64,000 bases of DNA, taken from Oscillospiraceae bacterium. Lineage in GTDB: Bacteria; Bacillota; Clostridia; Oscillospirales; Ruminococcaceae. The stretch lies in NCBI GenBank assembly GCA_015067215.1, contig SVMW01000010.1, positions 1 through 64,000 on the forward strand, read 5' to 3'. Below are positions 46,562 through 55,448 of this stretch, one piece after another; positions within the stretch are counted from its first letter, which is position 1, and each line of letters starts with the position of its first letter. The notes below the pieces were generated by a model. It did no database searches. It saw only the letters and a program-made list of their open reading frames with translations, and was not told the DNA's origin. A program made the translations under genes and the position numbers.

Positions 46562-47305
46562 TTATCTCAGTTTAAACACCCACATATCAATTACGCCCAG
46601 AACTTCGCGTATAAGGGCGGGTAAAAATATAAATAAATCGGTTTTGGTGCTTAATGCATGGGCGTTTTCAAAGCCGCAGTGTTCAGCATAGGTTTTTGCA
46701 CGGTATATATGGAACGAGTTTGTCACAAACACAATGCTGTCATGTTCTATATTTTTTTCTTCAAGTATTTCCTTTGCAAATCTGTAATTTTCCTGAGTTG
46801 ACTGGGATTTATCCTCCACTATAATTTTATCTTCAGGAATTCCTTTTTCCAGCAGATAATTTTTCATAACAGCAGCTTCGGTGGTGTCCTTTTGTCTGGC
46901 GAGGCCACCCGCAGCAACAATGAAGGCGTCGCTATTGATATTGTAATATTCCACAGCTGCGTCAAGTCTGTTCTGAAGTGTAACGTTGGGTCTGCCATTT
47001 TTTACACCGCTGCCAAGAACAATCACAACATCTTCATTGTAGTCAACATTTGTATGACTGAAGGACAGAATAAGCAGCATACATCCTATGTATATGGCAA
47101 TTCCCGCTATCACCAGATATCTCAGCCACAGCAGAACGCCAGTGGAAGTAAATGCCAGAATCTGCTTGTGGAATATGGCAAAAACAGCACAGCATATGCT
47201 TAAACCGTAAATAATAAACAAGCCAACCGAAACATTGCCTCTTACCGACAGCACAATGCCGTCAATCAAAAACAGTGCCGAAAGCAAGTAAAAAACAGGG
47301 GACAT
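46562..47305 (-). CDS. YdcF/SanA family (DUF218) membrane protein
   Basis: A 247-residue protein with three N-terminal membrane helices (about 1-80) and an extracytoplasmic DUF218 domain. VVIVLGSGVKNGRPNVTLQNR, AAGGLARQKDTTEAAVMKNYL, and the acidic EDKSQSTQENYRFA and VTNSFHIYRA stretches are typical of ElyC/SanA/YdcF proteins linked to envelope integrity and lipid-carrier metabolism in other bacteria. AAGGAG precedes the ATG. Exact reaction unknown. Confidence 0.9.
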   Translation of the reverse strand: MSPVFYLLSALFLIDGIVLSVRGNVSVGLFIIYGLSICCAVFAIFHKQILAFTSTGVLLWLRYLVIAGIAIYIGCMLLILSFSHTNVDYNEDVVIVLGSGVKNGRPNVTLQNRLDAAVEYYNINSDAFIVAAGGLARQKDTTEAAVMKNYLLEKGIPEDKIIVEDKSQSTQENYRFAKEILEEKNIEHDSIVFVTNSFHIYRAKTYAEHCGFENAHALSTKTDLFIFLPALIREVLGVIDMWVFKLR

Positions 47306-47383
47306 ACAAAAACTCCTTAGTGGCAGAAATTATTGCTGGGAATAATATAAAAGTGTATAATTTGTAAACAATTTTATAATTGC

Positions 47384-47411
47384 TTGACTATTATTCTATA
47401 TATGATAATAT
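47384..47411 (+). promoter_or_regulatory. Candidate promoter of the ABC operon
   Basis: TTGACT (47384-47389), 16 bases, TAATAT (47406-47411); about 115 bases upstream of the ATPase start. Confidence 0.5.
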
Positions 47412-47525
47412 GGATAAAAAGACTGTACTATTCACAATAATACAGTTTGTGTTTTCAGATATATTTATATTATAATACATTTCAAATGTAGTCAAATTAT
47501 TTTATACGGCAAAACAGAGGAAAAA

Positions 47526-48230
47526 ATGATTAAGGTAGAAAATTTGCGAAAGGTTTATAAAGTGGGCACCGAAAAGGTGGTTGCACTGAATAATATAAAC
47601 CTGGAAATTGAAAAAGGCGAGTTCTGCTGCATTGTCGGTACATCGGGCAGCGGCAAGTCAACCTTGCTCAATCAGCTGGCAGGGCTGGAAAAACCTACAA
47701 AAGGCACTGTTACGGTTAACGGCGAGGTCGTTTCCAAAATGAGCGAAAAGGAACTTGCAATCTTCCGTCAGAACAACCTTGGTTTTATTTTTCAGTCATA
47801 CAACCTTATGCCAACACTGACAGCGGTGGAAAATGTTGCTTTTCCGTTGGTGTTCAAGGGTGTGGACAAAAAAGTAAGGGATAAGAAAGCCAGAGCAATA
47901 CTCAAAGAAATGCAGATGGGCGACAGAATGAACCACAAGCCAACCGAACTTTCGGGCGGTCAGCAGCAGCGTGTTGGTATTGCAAGAGCTTTTGTAGGCA
48001 AACCTGCTGTAATTTTTGCAGACGAACCTACAGGCAATCTGGACTCCAAAACCACAGAACAGGTTATGGATATGCTTATGGATATATCCGAAAAAAACAA
48101 CATAACATTTGTAATGGTAACCCACGACCCTGAACTTGCAAAAAAAGCTAAAAGGGTTATTACAATAGTGGACGGAAATATAGTACACGATTCAAAATAT
48201 GACAATAAAGGTGATAAAAATGAAGAATAA
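47526..48230 (+). CDS. ABC transporter ATP-binding protein (MacB/LolD type)
   Basis: A 234-residue ATPase of the MacB/LolD/FtsE class. Walker A GTSGSGKST, Q-loop FQSYNLMPTLTAVENV, signature LSGGQQQR, Walker B VIFADEPTGNLD and the H-loop His in VTHDPELA are all present. It overlaps by 11 bases the gene for an exported CARDB-like protein, and the FtsX/MacB permease follows. These three form one operon. Such mechanotransmission ABC systems export peptides or lipoproteins, or drive extracytoplasmic machinery rather than classical transport. Confidence 0.96.
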   Translation: MIKVENLRKVYKVGTEKVVALNNINLEIEKGEFCCIVGTSGSGKSTLLNQLAGLEKPTKGTVTVNGEVVSKMSEKELAIFRQNNLGFIFQSYNLMPTLTAVENVAFPLVFKGVDKKVRDKKARAILKEMQMGDRMNHKPTELSGGQQQRVGIARAFVGKPAVIFADEPTGNLDSKTTEQVMDMLMDISEKNNITFVMVTHDPELAKKAKRVITIVDGNIVHDSKYDNKGDKNEE

Positions 48231-50034
48231 TAACAAATTAGTCAGAATATTGTGCATTGTGCTTGCAGCTGCGATGATACTTACATGTTTTATTCCTGCA
48301 TTCAGCATGCTTGCATATGCAGCAAAACCAACTGAAAGTGAAGAAGCATTTATCGTAAACTTTACAGTAAAAAACGGTCAGTTTAAAGAAAATGAAAAAA
48401 CTGACGTTGAAGTTGTAATTTCTGACAAGCGCCTTGAATTTGAGACAGCAGGTGTTCAGGCGACAACAAACAACATCAATGTAACACTGGCTCAGGGTGC
48501 ATTTACTTCGGGCGAAATCAGTGAAACTGTTCACAATGATGATGCAGAAATGAGCTATACAATTCTTTTTAAAGATGTAAAGTATGATTATAGCGGCAAC
48601 ACTGATTTTGCTTTTGATGTTACATATCTTGATGAAACAGGGGCACCTGTTTCTGTTCCGTTGCACACATTCAGCTACAATGTTACACAGATTGCCCCAA
48701 AAGCTACACCAACTCCAACACCTGAGGCTACACCTGAAGCTACACCTGAACCACAGCCATTTGAAATCGACACAACAAAAGCAGTGTTTATCCAGAACTA
48801 TGTTGTTGTAGATATGGCGGGTAACGAGGTTACACAGATAAATCCGGGTCAGACAGTCAAACTTGCTTTCAGCATTGTAGACAACCGTGTTACATATTTG
48901 TCGACCCCACCACAGCAGATCCGTGCAAGAATGGCACAGGGGGCTTTTGTAAACAACAATGCAACAGATGTTTCCTATCAGGTGAGAGATGTGGGAACAG
49001 AAAACGGACGCAGAATTCTCGGTTATTCTGTTGTGTTCAACAATGTTACATATCAGGGCGGCACACCTGATGTTTCTTTTGATGTAAGTTATATCAATAA
49101 AACAAACGGACAGGAAGTTCCTCTTTCTGTACCATATACACTTTTGACACAGAACATTTCACAGGCGGTTGATGATATTCCTGAACCAAAGGTTGTGCTC
49201 AACAGCGCAAACTACGGTGGTGCTGCATACATCGGCAAAAACTTTACACTTTCTACAATTGCAACCAATACATCGGAATATGTTGGCCTCGAAAATGTAT
49301 CGGTAAGGGTTGAACTTCCAAACGGTATCACAATGGCATCGGGTAACAGCCAGGCACTTATCGGTGAAGTTGCAAAAAACGGCACAATCAAACATAATTT
49401 TGAACTTGTTGTAACAGGTGTGGAAAACACAGTTACAAGTCTGCCGGTAAATATTGTATATGATTTTGAAGCGTATGTAAAAGGCGAACGCAAGTCTTAT
49501 TCAACACAGCAGACTGTTGCAATCAATATTGAACAGGAAACAAAGTTTGAAATTTCCCGCCTTGATTATATGGAAGCTGTAACTGCAGGGGAAGAAGCAT
49601 ATATCACAGCTTACCTTATCAACAAAGGCAAAACTTCTGTTAACAACGTAACTGCCGAAATCCAGTGCGATATGGTAGACGGCCCGCAGACAACTTTTGT
49701 AGGCAATGTTATGCCAGGCAGCGAAGGTACAGCAGATATTTATTTTGTTGTAAACGAAATGGGTACAGCAAGCGGCAAGCTTATTATCACATACGAAGAC
49801 AACAAGGGCAGACAAAGCACTCTTGAAAAGGATTTCTCCTTTGAAGTAATGGAACCTTATGTATGGGACGAACCTGTGTTCAATGACCCTGTAATCGAAG
49901 AACCACAGGGCAGCAAAGCCCCTGTTATAATTGCAGTTGTTGCTGTTGCGGCAGTTGCAGGTGCAGCAGTATTTGTTATCAGAAAAAAACGCAAAGCTAA
50001 AAAATTGACTGAGGACGAAGATGAAGATATCTGA
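48220..50034 (+). CDS. Exported CARDB/COG1361-like protein of the ABC operon
   Basis: A 604-residue membrane-anchored extracytoplasmic protein. A signal peptide (to about residue 32) is followed by two similar beta domains (about 40-160 and 185-315; both contain NFTVKNGQ/IQNYVVVD-like starts and YSGNTDFAFDV / YQGGTPDVSFDV), separated by a Pro-Thr-Glu linker (TPTPTPEATPEATPEPQP). Two CARDB/NEW3-like Ig domains (about 320-540), a C-terminal helix (about 567-588) and a basic tail follow. AAAGGTG precedes the ATG at 48220. It sits between ATPase and permease genes and overlaps both, so it is probably a structural subunit or adaptor of that transporter. Confidence 0.82.
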   Translation: MKNNNKLVRILCIVLAAAMILTCFIPAFSMLAYAAKPTESEEAFIVNFTVKNGQFKENEKTDVEVVISDKRLEFETAGVQATTNNINVTLAQGAFTSGEISETVHNDDAEMSYTILFKDVKYDYSGNTDFAFDVTYLDETGAPVSVPLHTFSYNVTQIAPKATPTPTPEATPEATPEPQPFEIDTTKAVFIQNYVVVDMAGNEVTQINPGQTVKLAFSIVDNRVTYLSTPPQQIRARMAQGAFVNNNATDVSYQVRDVGTENGRRILGYSVVFNNVTYQGGTPDVSFDVSYINKTNGQEVPLSVPYTLLTQNISQAVDDIPEPKVVLNSANYGGAAYIGKNFTLSTIATNTSEYVGLENVSVRVELPNGITMASGNSQALIGEVAKNGTIKHNFELVVTGVENTVTSLPVNIVYDFEAYVKGERKSYSTQQTVAINIEQETKFEISRLDYMEAVTAGEEAYITAYLINKGKTSVNNVTAEIQCDMVDGPQTTFVGNVMPGSEGTADIYFVVNEMGTASGKLIITYEDNKGRQSTLEKDFSFEVMEPYVWDEPVFNDPVIEEPQGSKAPVIIAVVAVAAVAGAAVFVIRKKRKAKKLTEDEDEDI

Positions 50035-51385
50035 TTTATTAAAACTTTCAACAGATAATCTTAAACGGCGTAAAGGCAGAACCATTCTCACAGTTTTAGG
50101 GGTAATCATAGGCACCTGTTCCATAATTATGATGATGTCCATCGGCGAAGCTATCAACAAAAGCAACGAAGACATGATAAACAATATGGGCGATTTAACC
50201 CAGATTACCGTATACAACTACAGTGGCAATCCTGACCAGGAACCTATCACCGATGATGTTATAGCACAGTTTCAGGCAATGGAAGATGTAAAAATTGCCA
50301 CACCGCTTTATCAGTCGGAATATCTGAACAGCATTGTTGTCAAAGGAGGCAACAGCGGCAGATATGAGTGGTCCGGTTGGGTTGGAAACAATATTGTAGG
50401 CATGTACCGCGAAGCTATTGCAGAGTACGGCTATGAACTTATTGACGGCAGATATCCTGAAAAAAACGATAAGGAATTTACCGTTCTTGCAGGTGAATAT
50501 GCCGGATATGAGTTTATTAACCCTAAACGTCAGTGGCCTCATAACCGTGTGGATGCATACCCTGACGAAAACGGTGTTATAGCAGACCCGTTTGTTGATG
50601 TGACAAAGGACAAACTGGTTATGCAGGCGACATCTTACGAAGAAGACGGCAAGACTGTTGAAAAAAATATCAAAGTTGTCGGTACAGTAAAGGAAGACTG
50701 GAACAAAGGCTATGAAACCTATGGCGGTTTTATAATGGATATGGAAGACCTTATAGAACTGGAAGAAGAATATATAAAAGCCAACAAAATCCGCGTTAAC
50801 AATAAAGGTAAGGGCAGAGAATATTCTACAGCTGTTGTAAAGGTTACAGATGTTAAAAAGGTGGAAGGCGTTATTGCAGCCATTGAAGATATGGGCTACA
50901 ACACATCATCACCAACCAACTGGCTGGATGATCTTGAACAGCAGTCACGCACAATACAGCTCATTTTAGGCGGTCTGGGCAGCATTGCAATGCTTGTTGC
51001 TGCAATAAGTATAGCCAATACAATGACAATGGCAATATATGAACGCCGTAAGGAAATTGGCATTATGAAGGTACTGGGATGCGAAGTAAAGCATATCCGT
51101 GCAATGTTCCTTACCGAATCTGCGGGCATAGGTTTCTTTGGCGGAATCGTAGGCCTTGTTATTTGTTACGGGCTGTCATTCCTGTTAAATTATCTTGCCA
51201 CATATGTACTGGGTGGCGGCTATATGGTTGATGGTGTTATGCAAAAAACATATATTTCCATCATCCCGTTGTGGCTTGCGGTTCTCGGTGTTGGTTTTTC
51301 TACATTAGTAGGCGTTATTTCAGGTTATATTCCTGCCAATAAAGCTGTAAAAATCAGTGCACTGACAGCTATTAAAAACGAATAA
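50021..51385 (+). CDS. MacB/FtsX-type ABC permease
   Basis: A 454-residue permease with the type VII topology: one N-terminal helix (about 23-43), a long extracytoplasmic MacB-PCD-like domain (about 45-310) and three C-terminal helices (about 318-345, 370-400, 420-445). RRKGRTILTVLGVIIGTCSIIMM and ERRKEIGIMKVLGCEVKHIR are the family marks. Its start overlaps the end of the CARDB-like gene by 14 bases with GAGG upstream, so translation is probably coupled. Confidence 0.94.
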   Translation: MKISDLLKLSTDNLKRRKGRTILTVLGVIIGTCSIIMMMSIGEAINKSNEDMINNMGDLTQITVYNYSGNPDQEPITDDVIAQFQAMEDVKIATPLYQSEYLNSIVVKGGNSGRYEWSGWVGNNIVGMYREAIAEYGYELIDGRYPEKNDKEFTVLAGEYAGYEFINPKRQWPHNRVDAYPDENGVIADPFVDVTKDKLVMQATSYEEDGKTVEKNIKVVGTVKEDWNKGYETYGGFIMDMEDLIELEEEYIKANKIRVNNKGKGREYSTAVVKVTDVKKVEGVIAAIEDMGYNTSSPTNWLDDLEQQSRTIQLILGGLGSIAMLVAAISIANTMTMAIYERRKEIGIMKVLGCEVKHIRAMFLTESAGIGFFGGIVGLVICYGLSFLLNYLATYVLGGGYMVDGVMQKTYISIIPLWLAVLGVGFSTLVGVISGYIPANKAVKISALTAIKNE

Positions 51386-51393
51386 GATTATAA

Positions 51394-51450
51394 TAAAAAC
51401 ATCTGTGCAGAAAGTTCACGCTGCGGACATTCTTTTACAGATGTTTTTTA
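51394..51450 (+). terminator. Terminator of the ABC operon
   Basis: AAAACATCTGT / ACAGATGTTTT arms with a 30-base loop, itself partly paired, then TTTTAT. Confidence 0.75.
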
Positions 51451-51551
51451 TATTTAAATTAAAATGTGTTAATATAAAATTAAATATTTTACGTAAATTA
51501 TTTATCATTTTGGTGGTAATATATTTATATTACAGTAAATCGGAGTATAAA

Positions 51552-53834
51552 ATGAAAAAAAGGACACTACTGTTAAGTGTAATTGCTGCTCTGTCTTTTG
51601 CGGCAGTTGCATATGCTGTGACAACTCTGACAGGATACAGCAGACAGTATATTGACAAGGATAACAGAATAACAGCAGCGGTTACGGATATAACCGGAAT
51701 ATTGTCGGTTAATGACAGCGAGGATGTTTTTGATGTAAAAACGGAGGAACTGACAAATTATTTTGCTGAAAACGGTATCAATACGGCGATAGTTCCGTTT
51801 AACAATGGATTAACAGCAGCGGGTAAAATAACAGGTTTTGGATATTGCTTTGAAGGGGCAGTTTTTTCAAACGGAAAAGATGTTCTTGAAACAATCAAAA
51901 AGCCGATGGAAAACGCAGGAATACAGATTATTCTTGAAATTGACTGTACAGAGCTTTCAGCTGAACAGCTGCAGAGTGCTGTAACACAGATAAACAAAGA
52001 ATATGCTTTTGCAGGGATATTGCTCAGAAACTATTCACATGACTATTCATTTCTGCAGACATTGAAAATGAATATCAACAGACAACTTAAGGACAACTAT
52101 TTTGGCATACGACTTGACAGTATTGAAACCGCCCGGCAGATACAGCCATTTGGTGCGGTGGATTTTTATATTTTTGACAATATAACCGAAACCGAATACC
52201 GCAATGCCAAAAAACAGTCGTTTTCAAAAGAAACAGTTCTGCTTGATTATAATTCCCCAAACTTTTTAAGCGAGCTTTTTCTGCTTGGAAATTTCGGTGG
52301 ATATGATGGTGTGGTTCTTTGTGAATACACAAACCCATCAGAAGATTTGAGCCTGTATCACAATATAATGGATACATCTTCAACGTTGCAGAAGTTTGGT
52401 TTTTTGGTTAACAGCAGTTTTAACCTGATATATCCTTCCCAAAACACAGACACCTATTACAGTTCGATTTATATAACAGGGATAGCTGACCCTGCACAGG
52501 CTGTATATGTAAACGGAAATGAAATTATGCCGGCACAGGACGGTACTTTTGGTTATTATCTTGAACTTGCAAAAGGGGAAAACGTAATTGAAGTTATTCA
52601 GGCGGATAATTATATTTCACGTGTTGTAAACAGAAAAAGCTACACAGGTTCACTGAGCAGTAAAAAGAAATACGACAAAACCCAAAAGGCCAAAAAAGGT
52701 CAGGCTGTGCAGACAACAGAAGCTTTGACAAGCATTCTTTCAGACCCTGATGAGGACAGCACCATAATTGACGGATTGCAGCAGGGAGTGCAGATGAAGG
52801 TGCAGAAATCTGTAAGGACTCAGCGTAATGGCATATATACATGGGCATACCAGTTGTCAAACGGGGGCTATGTACTTGCAGAATATGTGGAATGGGTTAG
52901 TGAAAATCAATATATTGAAAGCATTCTGAATGATATTTACATTGAAAAGCTGGAAAACGATGATGAATATTTAAATATAAAGGCAACAGGCAAACCGGCG
53001 GTTGTTTCGCATACTGATGGTACACAAATTACCTTTGAATTTCTGAATGCGGATTTGTCGGGAGAATTCTATGACGAAAACCAGCAGACCCACACTGTGC
53101 AGCTGGACAGCAGTTTTGCAGACGAGTGCACAATTGAAAAACAAAATGGTAATGTGTATATAACCTTTGAAAACACAGGCAGTGAACTGTGGGGATACAA
53201 CACGGAATACTACGATGACAACACCATAAAAATATACCTGAAAAATGCACCCCATAAGGTTAGTGGGGCAAAACCGCTCAGTAATGTAACGGTTGTTGTT
53301 GATGCAGGTCATGGTGGTAAAGATCCGGGAACATTGCCTCTTGGCGGTGTTGAAGGCCCGGGTGAACAGGATATGAATCTTGCAATTGCACAGGCAACAA
53401 AAATATGTCTTGAAAAGCTTGGTGCAACTGTTTATCTTACCCGTTCTGATGATACTTTCCTTACACTTCAGCAAAGGCTTGATATAACCAACACAGTAAA
53501 ACCCGATCTGTTTGTGTCTGTACACCACAACAGTCTTGAATATACAGTGGATGGGTCAAAGGAATGCGGTGTGGAAAGCTATTATTTTACGCCGCAGAGT
53601 AAATATGTTGCTGAATGCATGGCAGACAGGATATCACAGGTAACCGGCAGGCAGAACAGAGGATACTATTACGGATATTACCGTGTTTTGCGCAATGACA
53701 TTGCACCGTCTGTTCTTAACGAATATGCATTTCTTATGAACCCTTATGAATATTCGACAATTTACAGCGATGAAAACATTTATAAAGCTGCAATGGGCAC
53801 AGCACTTGCGGTTATAGATGTTATACCGGAATAA
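51552..53834 (+). CDS. Multidomain N-acetylmuramoyl-L-alanine amidase (Amidase_3)
   Basis: A 760-residue exported cell-wall hydrolase. The ATG at 51552 has CGGAG upstream and gives a signal peptide/anchor (about 4-25). Residues 35-290 resemble a TIM-barrel glycoside-hydrolase-like domain (GINTAIVPFNNGLT, FAGILLRNYSHDY), followed by an Ig-like segment and an SH3-like region (about 400-470). An AMIN-like beta domain (about 490-570) precedes the catalytic Amidase_3. Zinc ligands are His587 (DAGHGG), Glu605 (EQDMNL) and His658 (SVHHNS); the catalytic Glu is 724 (NEYAFLMN). It cleaves the stem peptide from MurNAc. The unusual N-terminal half suggests a targeting or second enzymatic role. Confidence 0.9.
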   Translation: MKKRTLLLSVIAALSFAAVAYAVTTLTGYSRQYIDKDNRITAAVTDITGILSVNDSEDVFDVKTEELTNYFAENGINTAIVPFNNGLTAAGKITGFGYCFEGAVFSNGKDVLETIKKPMENAGIQIILEIDCTELSAEQLQSAVTQINKEYAFAGILLRNYSHDYSFLQTLKMNINRQLKDNYFGIRLDSIETARQIQPFGAVDFYIFDNITETEYRNAKKQSFSKETVLLDYNSPNFLSELFLLGNFGGYDGVVLCEYTNPSEDLSLYHNIMDTSSTLQKFGFLVNSSFNLIYPSQNTDTYYSSIYITGIADPAQAVYVNGNEIMPAQDGTFGYYLELAKGENVIEVIQADNYISRVVNRKSYTGSLSSKKKYDKTQKAKKGQAVQTTEALTSILSDPDEDSTIIDGLQQGVQMKVQKSVRTQRNGIYTWAYQLSNGGYVLAEYVEWVSENQYIESILNDIYIEKLENDDEYLNIKATGKPAVVSHTDGTQITFEFLNADLSGEFYDENQQTHTVQLDSSFADECTIEKQNGNVYITFENTGSELWGYNTEYYDDNTIKIYLKNAPHKVSGAKPLSNVTVVVDAGHGGKDPGTLPLGGVEGPGEQDMNLAIAQATKICLEKLGATVYLTRSDDTFLTLQQRLDITNTVKPDLFVSVHHNSLEYTVDGSKECGVESYYFTPQSKYVAECMADRISQVTGRQNRGYYYGYYRVLRNDIAPSVLNEYAFLMNPYEYSTIYSDENIYKAAMGTALAVIDVIPE

Positions 53835-53841
53835 ACCAGTG

Positions 53842-53877
53842 GGATTTCCTTTGAAAAAATAAAGGAAATCCCATTTG
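53842..53877 (+). terminator. Terminator of the amidase_3 gene
   Basis: GGGATTTCCTTT / AAAGGAAATCCC hairpin, then ATTTGACTT. Confidence 0.8.
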
Positions 53878-53936
53878 ACTTGTATTATCAATTTATGTTA
53901 CATATATTGTATATAAAAAATTAAGGGCGAAAATTT

Positions 53937-54899
53937 ATGAAATTTATTACAAATATCATTGCGAACAAAGATTGTCTGTATGATTACTGCGACAGGGAAA
54001 AACTGAATAATTTTCTTGAAGAATGTAACCTTGACGGATATGAAGTTATCTGTGCCGGTGAATATCCTCAGGAAATTGACAACAGCAGGGTAATAGGCTT
54101 GCATCTGCCTTTTTATAATGCCTGGATGGATTTGTACAGGGGAAATTATGATGCTCTGGACAAGGAATATGGTTCAAGGCAGTGCTGGCAGCAGTTTTAT
54201 GGCGGCGACACTTTTGAAAGCGTGTATAATCATATGGAAAGTCAGCTGGATTTTGCCGAAAAAATTGGTGTGCAGTATGTTGTAATGCACATCTGTGAAA
54301 TCGGAACAACTGAAACACTGGTTAACAGATTTGCATACACCCATGAGGAAGTTATTGATGCGTCCGTTGAAATAATAAACCGTCTTTTTAAAGATAAAAA
54401 CTACAGTTTTGCATTACTTATGGAAAATCTGTGGTGGCAGGGGCTTACATTTACAGACCCACAGCAGACAAAACGTCTGCTTGATGGGGTGGAATACAAA
54501 AACAAAGGTATCATGCTGGATATAGGACATCTTATGCATACCAATAAAGATTTGCAGACCTGGCAGCAGGCTGCTGAATATATTCACAAAATGCTGGATA
54601 TGCACGGAGATATGCTGGGGTATGTAAAAGGAGTTCATCTTCATGGCACACTTGAAGGTGCTTTTGCAAAGCGGTTTTATGAAAATGATATTGAAATCAA
54701 AGCGGATTTCTGGGAACGTTTTGCGCAGACATATGAATATGTAAACCGTGTGGATGCACACAAACCTTTTGCTGATTACAGCATAAAAAGAATAATAGAA
54801 AAAATTTCTCCTGATTATCTGGTATATGAACTGCAGGATAAAACAATGGAAGAAAGAAAAATATCGGTAAAAGAACAGAACATATATATGCAGAGATAA
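53937..54899 (+). CDS. TIM-barrel (AP endonuclease 2/xylose isomerase-like) protein
   Basis: A 320-residue protein with alternating beta/alpha pattern of the sugar-phosphate isomerase/AP endonuclease 2 barrel. VIGLHLPFYNAWMD, VVMHICEIGTTE, LLMENLWWQG, GIMLDIGHLMHT and VKGVHLHGTLEG supply the His, Glu and Asp residues that usually bind metals in this fold. It lies upstream of the convergent cob genes, but no direct link is shown; function unknown. The RBS is GGGCG, modest. Confidence 0.8.
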   Translation: MKFITNIIANKDCLYDYCDREKLNNFLEECNLDGYEVICAGEYPQEIDNSRVIGLHLPFYNAWMDLYRGNYDALDKEYGSRQCWQQFYGGDTFESVYNHMESQLDFAEKIGVQYVVMHICEIGTTETLVNRFAYTHEEVIDASVEIINRLFKDKNYSFALLMENLWWQGLTFTDPQQTKRLLDGVEYKNKGIMLDIGHLMHTNKDLQTWQQAAEYIHKMLDMHGDMLGYVKGVHLHGTLEGAFAKRFYENDIEIKADFWERFAQTYEYVNRVDAHKPFADYSIKRIIEKISPDYLVYELQDKTMEERKISVKEQNIYMQR

Positions 54900-54901
54900 A
54901 A

Positions 54902-54950
54902 AATGCTGATTGCTTTGTGGATATTATCCACAGGCAATCAGCTTTTGTTT
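54902..54950. terminator. Bidirectional terminator
   Basis: GCTGATTGC / GCAATCAGC outer arms enclosing a TTGTGGATA/TATCCACA inner stem, then TTTTGTTTTT; shared by the TIM-barrel gene and cobU. Confidence 0.85.
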
Positions 54951-55448
54951 TTATTTGATTTTTACAGGAACAGAATTTTCCATTTTTACAACTTCATCTG
55001 CAATTTCTGCAAGTTTTGTGTTGAGAAAATTGATTCCGCCAATGTATTGTGCGGTTTCACCGTCATAGTTTTCGGCAGAAAGCCCGCTTATATTAACTGC
55101 AATCAGTGTTTTGCATTTTTCAGCGAGGTATATTATTTCATTCAAAGCATCATCAGCGTTTTTGTTTTCGGTAAAAATGCCGTTTGCAAGCAGGTTGGAT
55201 ACATCTTCAAGCAGCACAATGTCATCAGCTGTCACAGAAGCAGCACTGATATCAAAAGGAATTTCAAAAACGGTAAAATTTTTGTCCTCACGCTGTTTTA
55301 TATGCTTTTCAATACGTCTGTGATTTTCTTCGGTATATGGTACCATAGTGGCAATATATACAGGTGCAGGGGAAAGCTTCGCGGCAATGTTTTCTGCATA
55401 AAGGCTTTTACCGCTGCTGTTTTCTCCCAAAATCAGTTTGATTTCCAT
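54951..55448 (-). CDS. cobU: Adenosylcobinamide kinase/guanylyltransferase
   Basis: A 165-residue bifunctional enzyme that phosphorylates adenosylcobinamide and links it to GMP. The P-loop GENSSGKS (8-15) replaces the usual G-x-R-S-GKS, the YIATMVPY and RIEKHIKQRED stretches (with the guanylylated-His region) are kept, and VLLEDVSNLLAN matches Walker B. It is at the short end for CobU (about 170-190). It overlaps the end of cobT by 16 bases, so the two are co-translated. Confidence 0.88.
   Translation of the reverse strand: MEIKLILGENSSGKSLYAENIAAKLSPAPVYIATMVPYTEENHRRIEKHIKQREDKNFTVFEIPFDISAASVTADDIVLLEDVSNLLANGIFTENKNADDALNEIIYLAEKCKTLIAVNISGLSAENYDGETAQYIGGINFLNTKLAEIADEVVKMENSVPVKIK

Noticed and set aside
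53829-54950. Possible cobalamin riboswitch near the cob genes
   Set aside because: No B12-box-like sequence or long leader is seen; the inverted repeats here are terminators.
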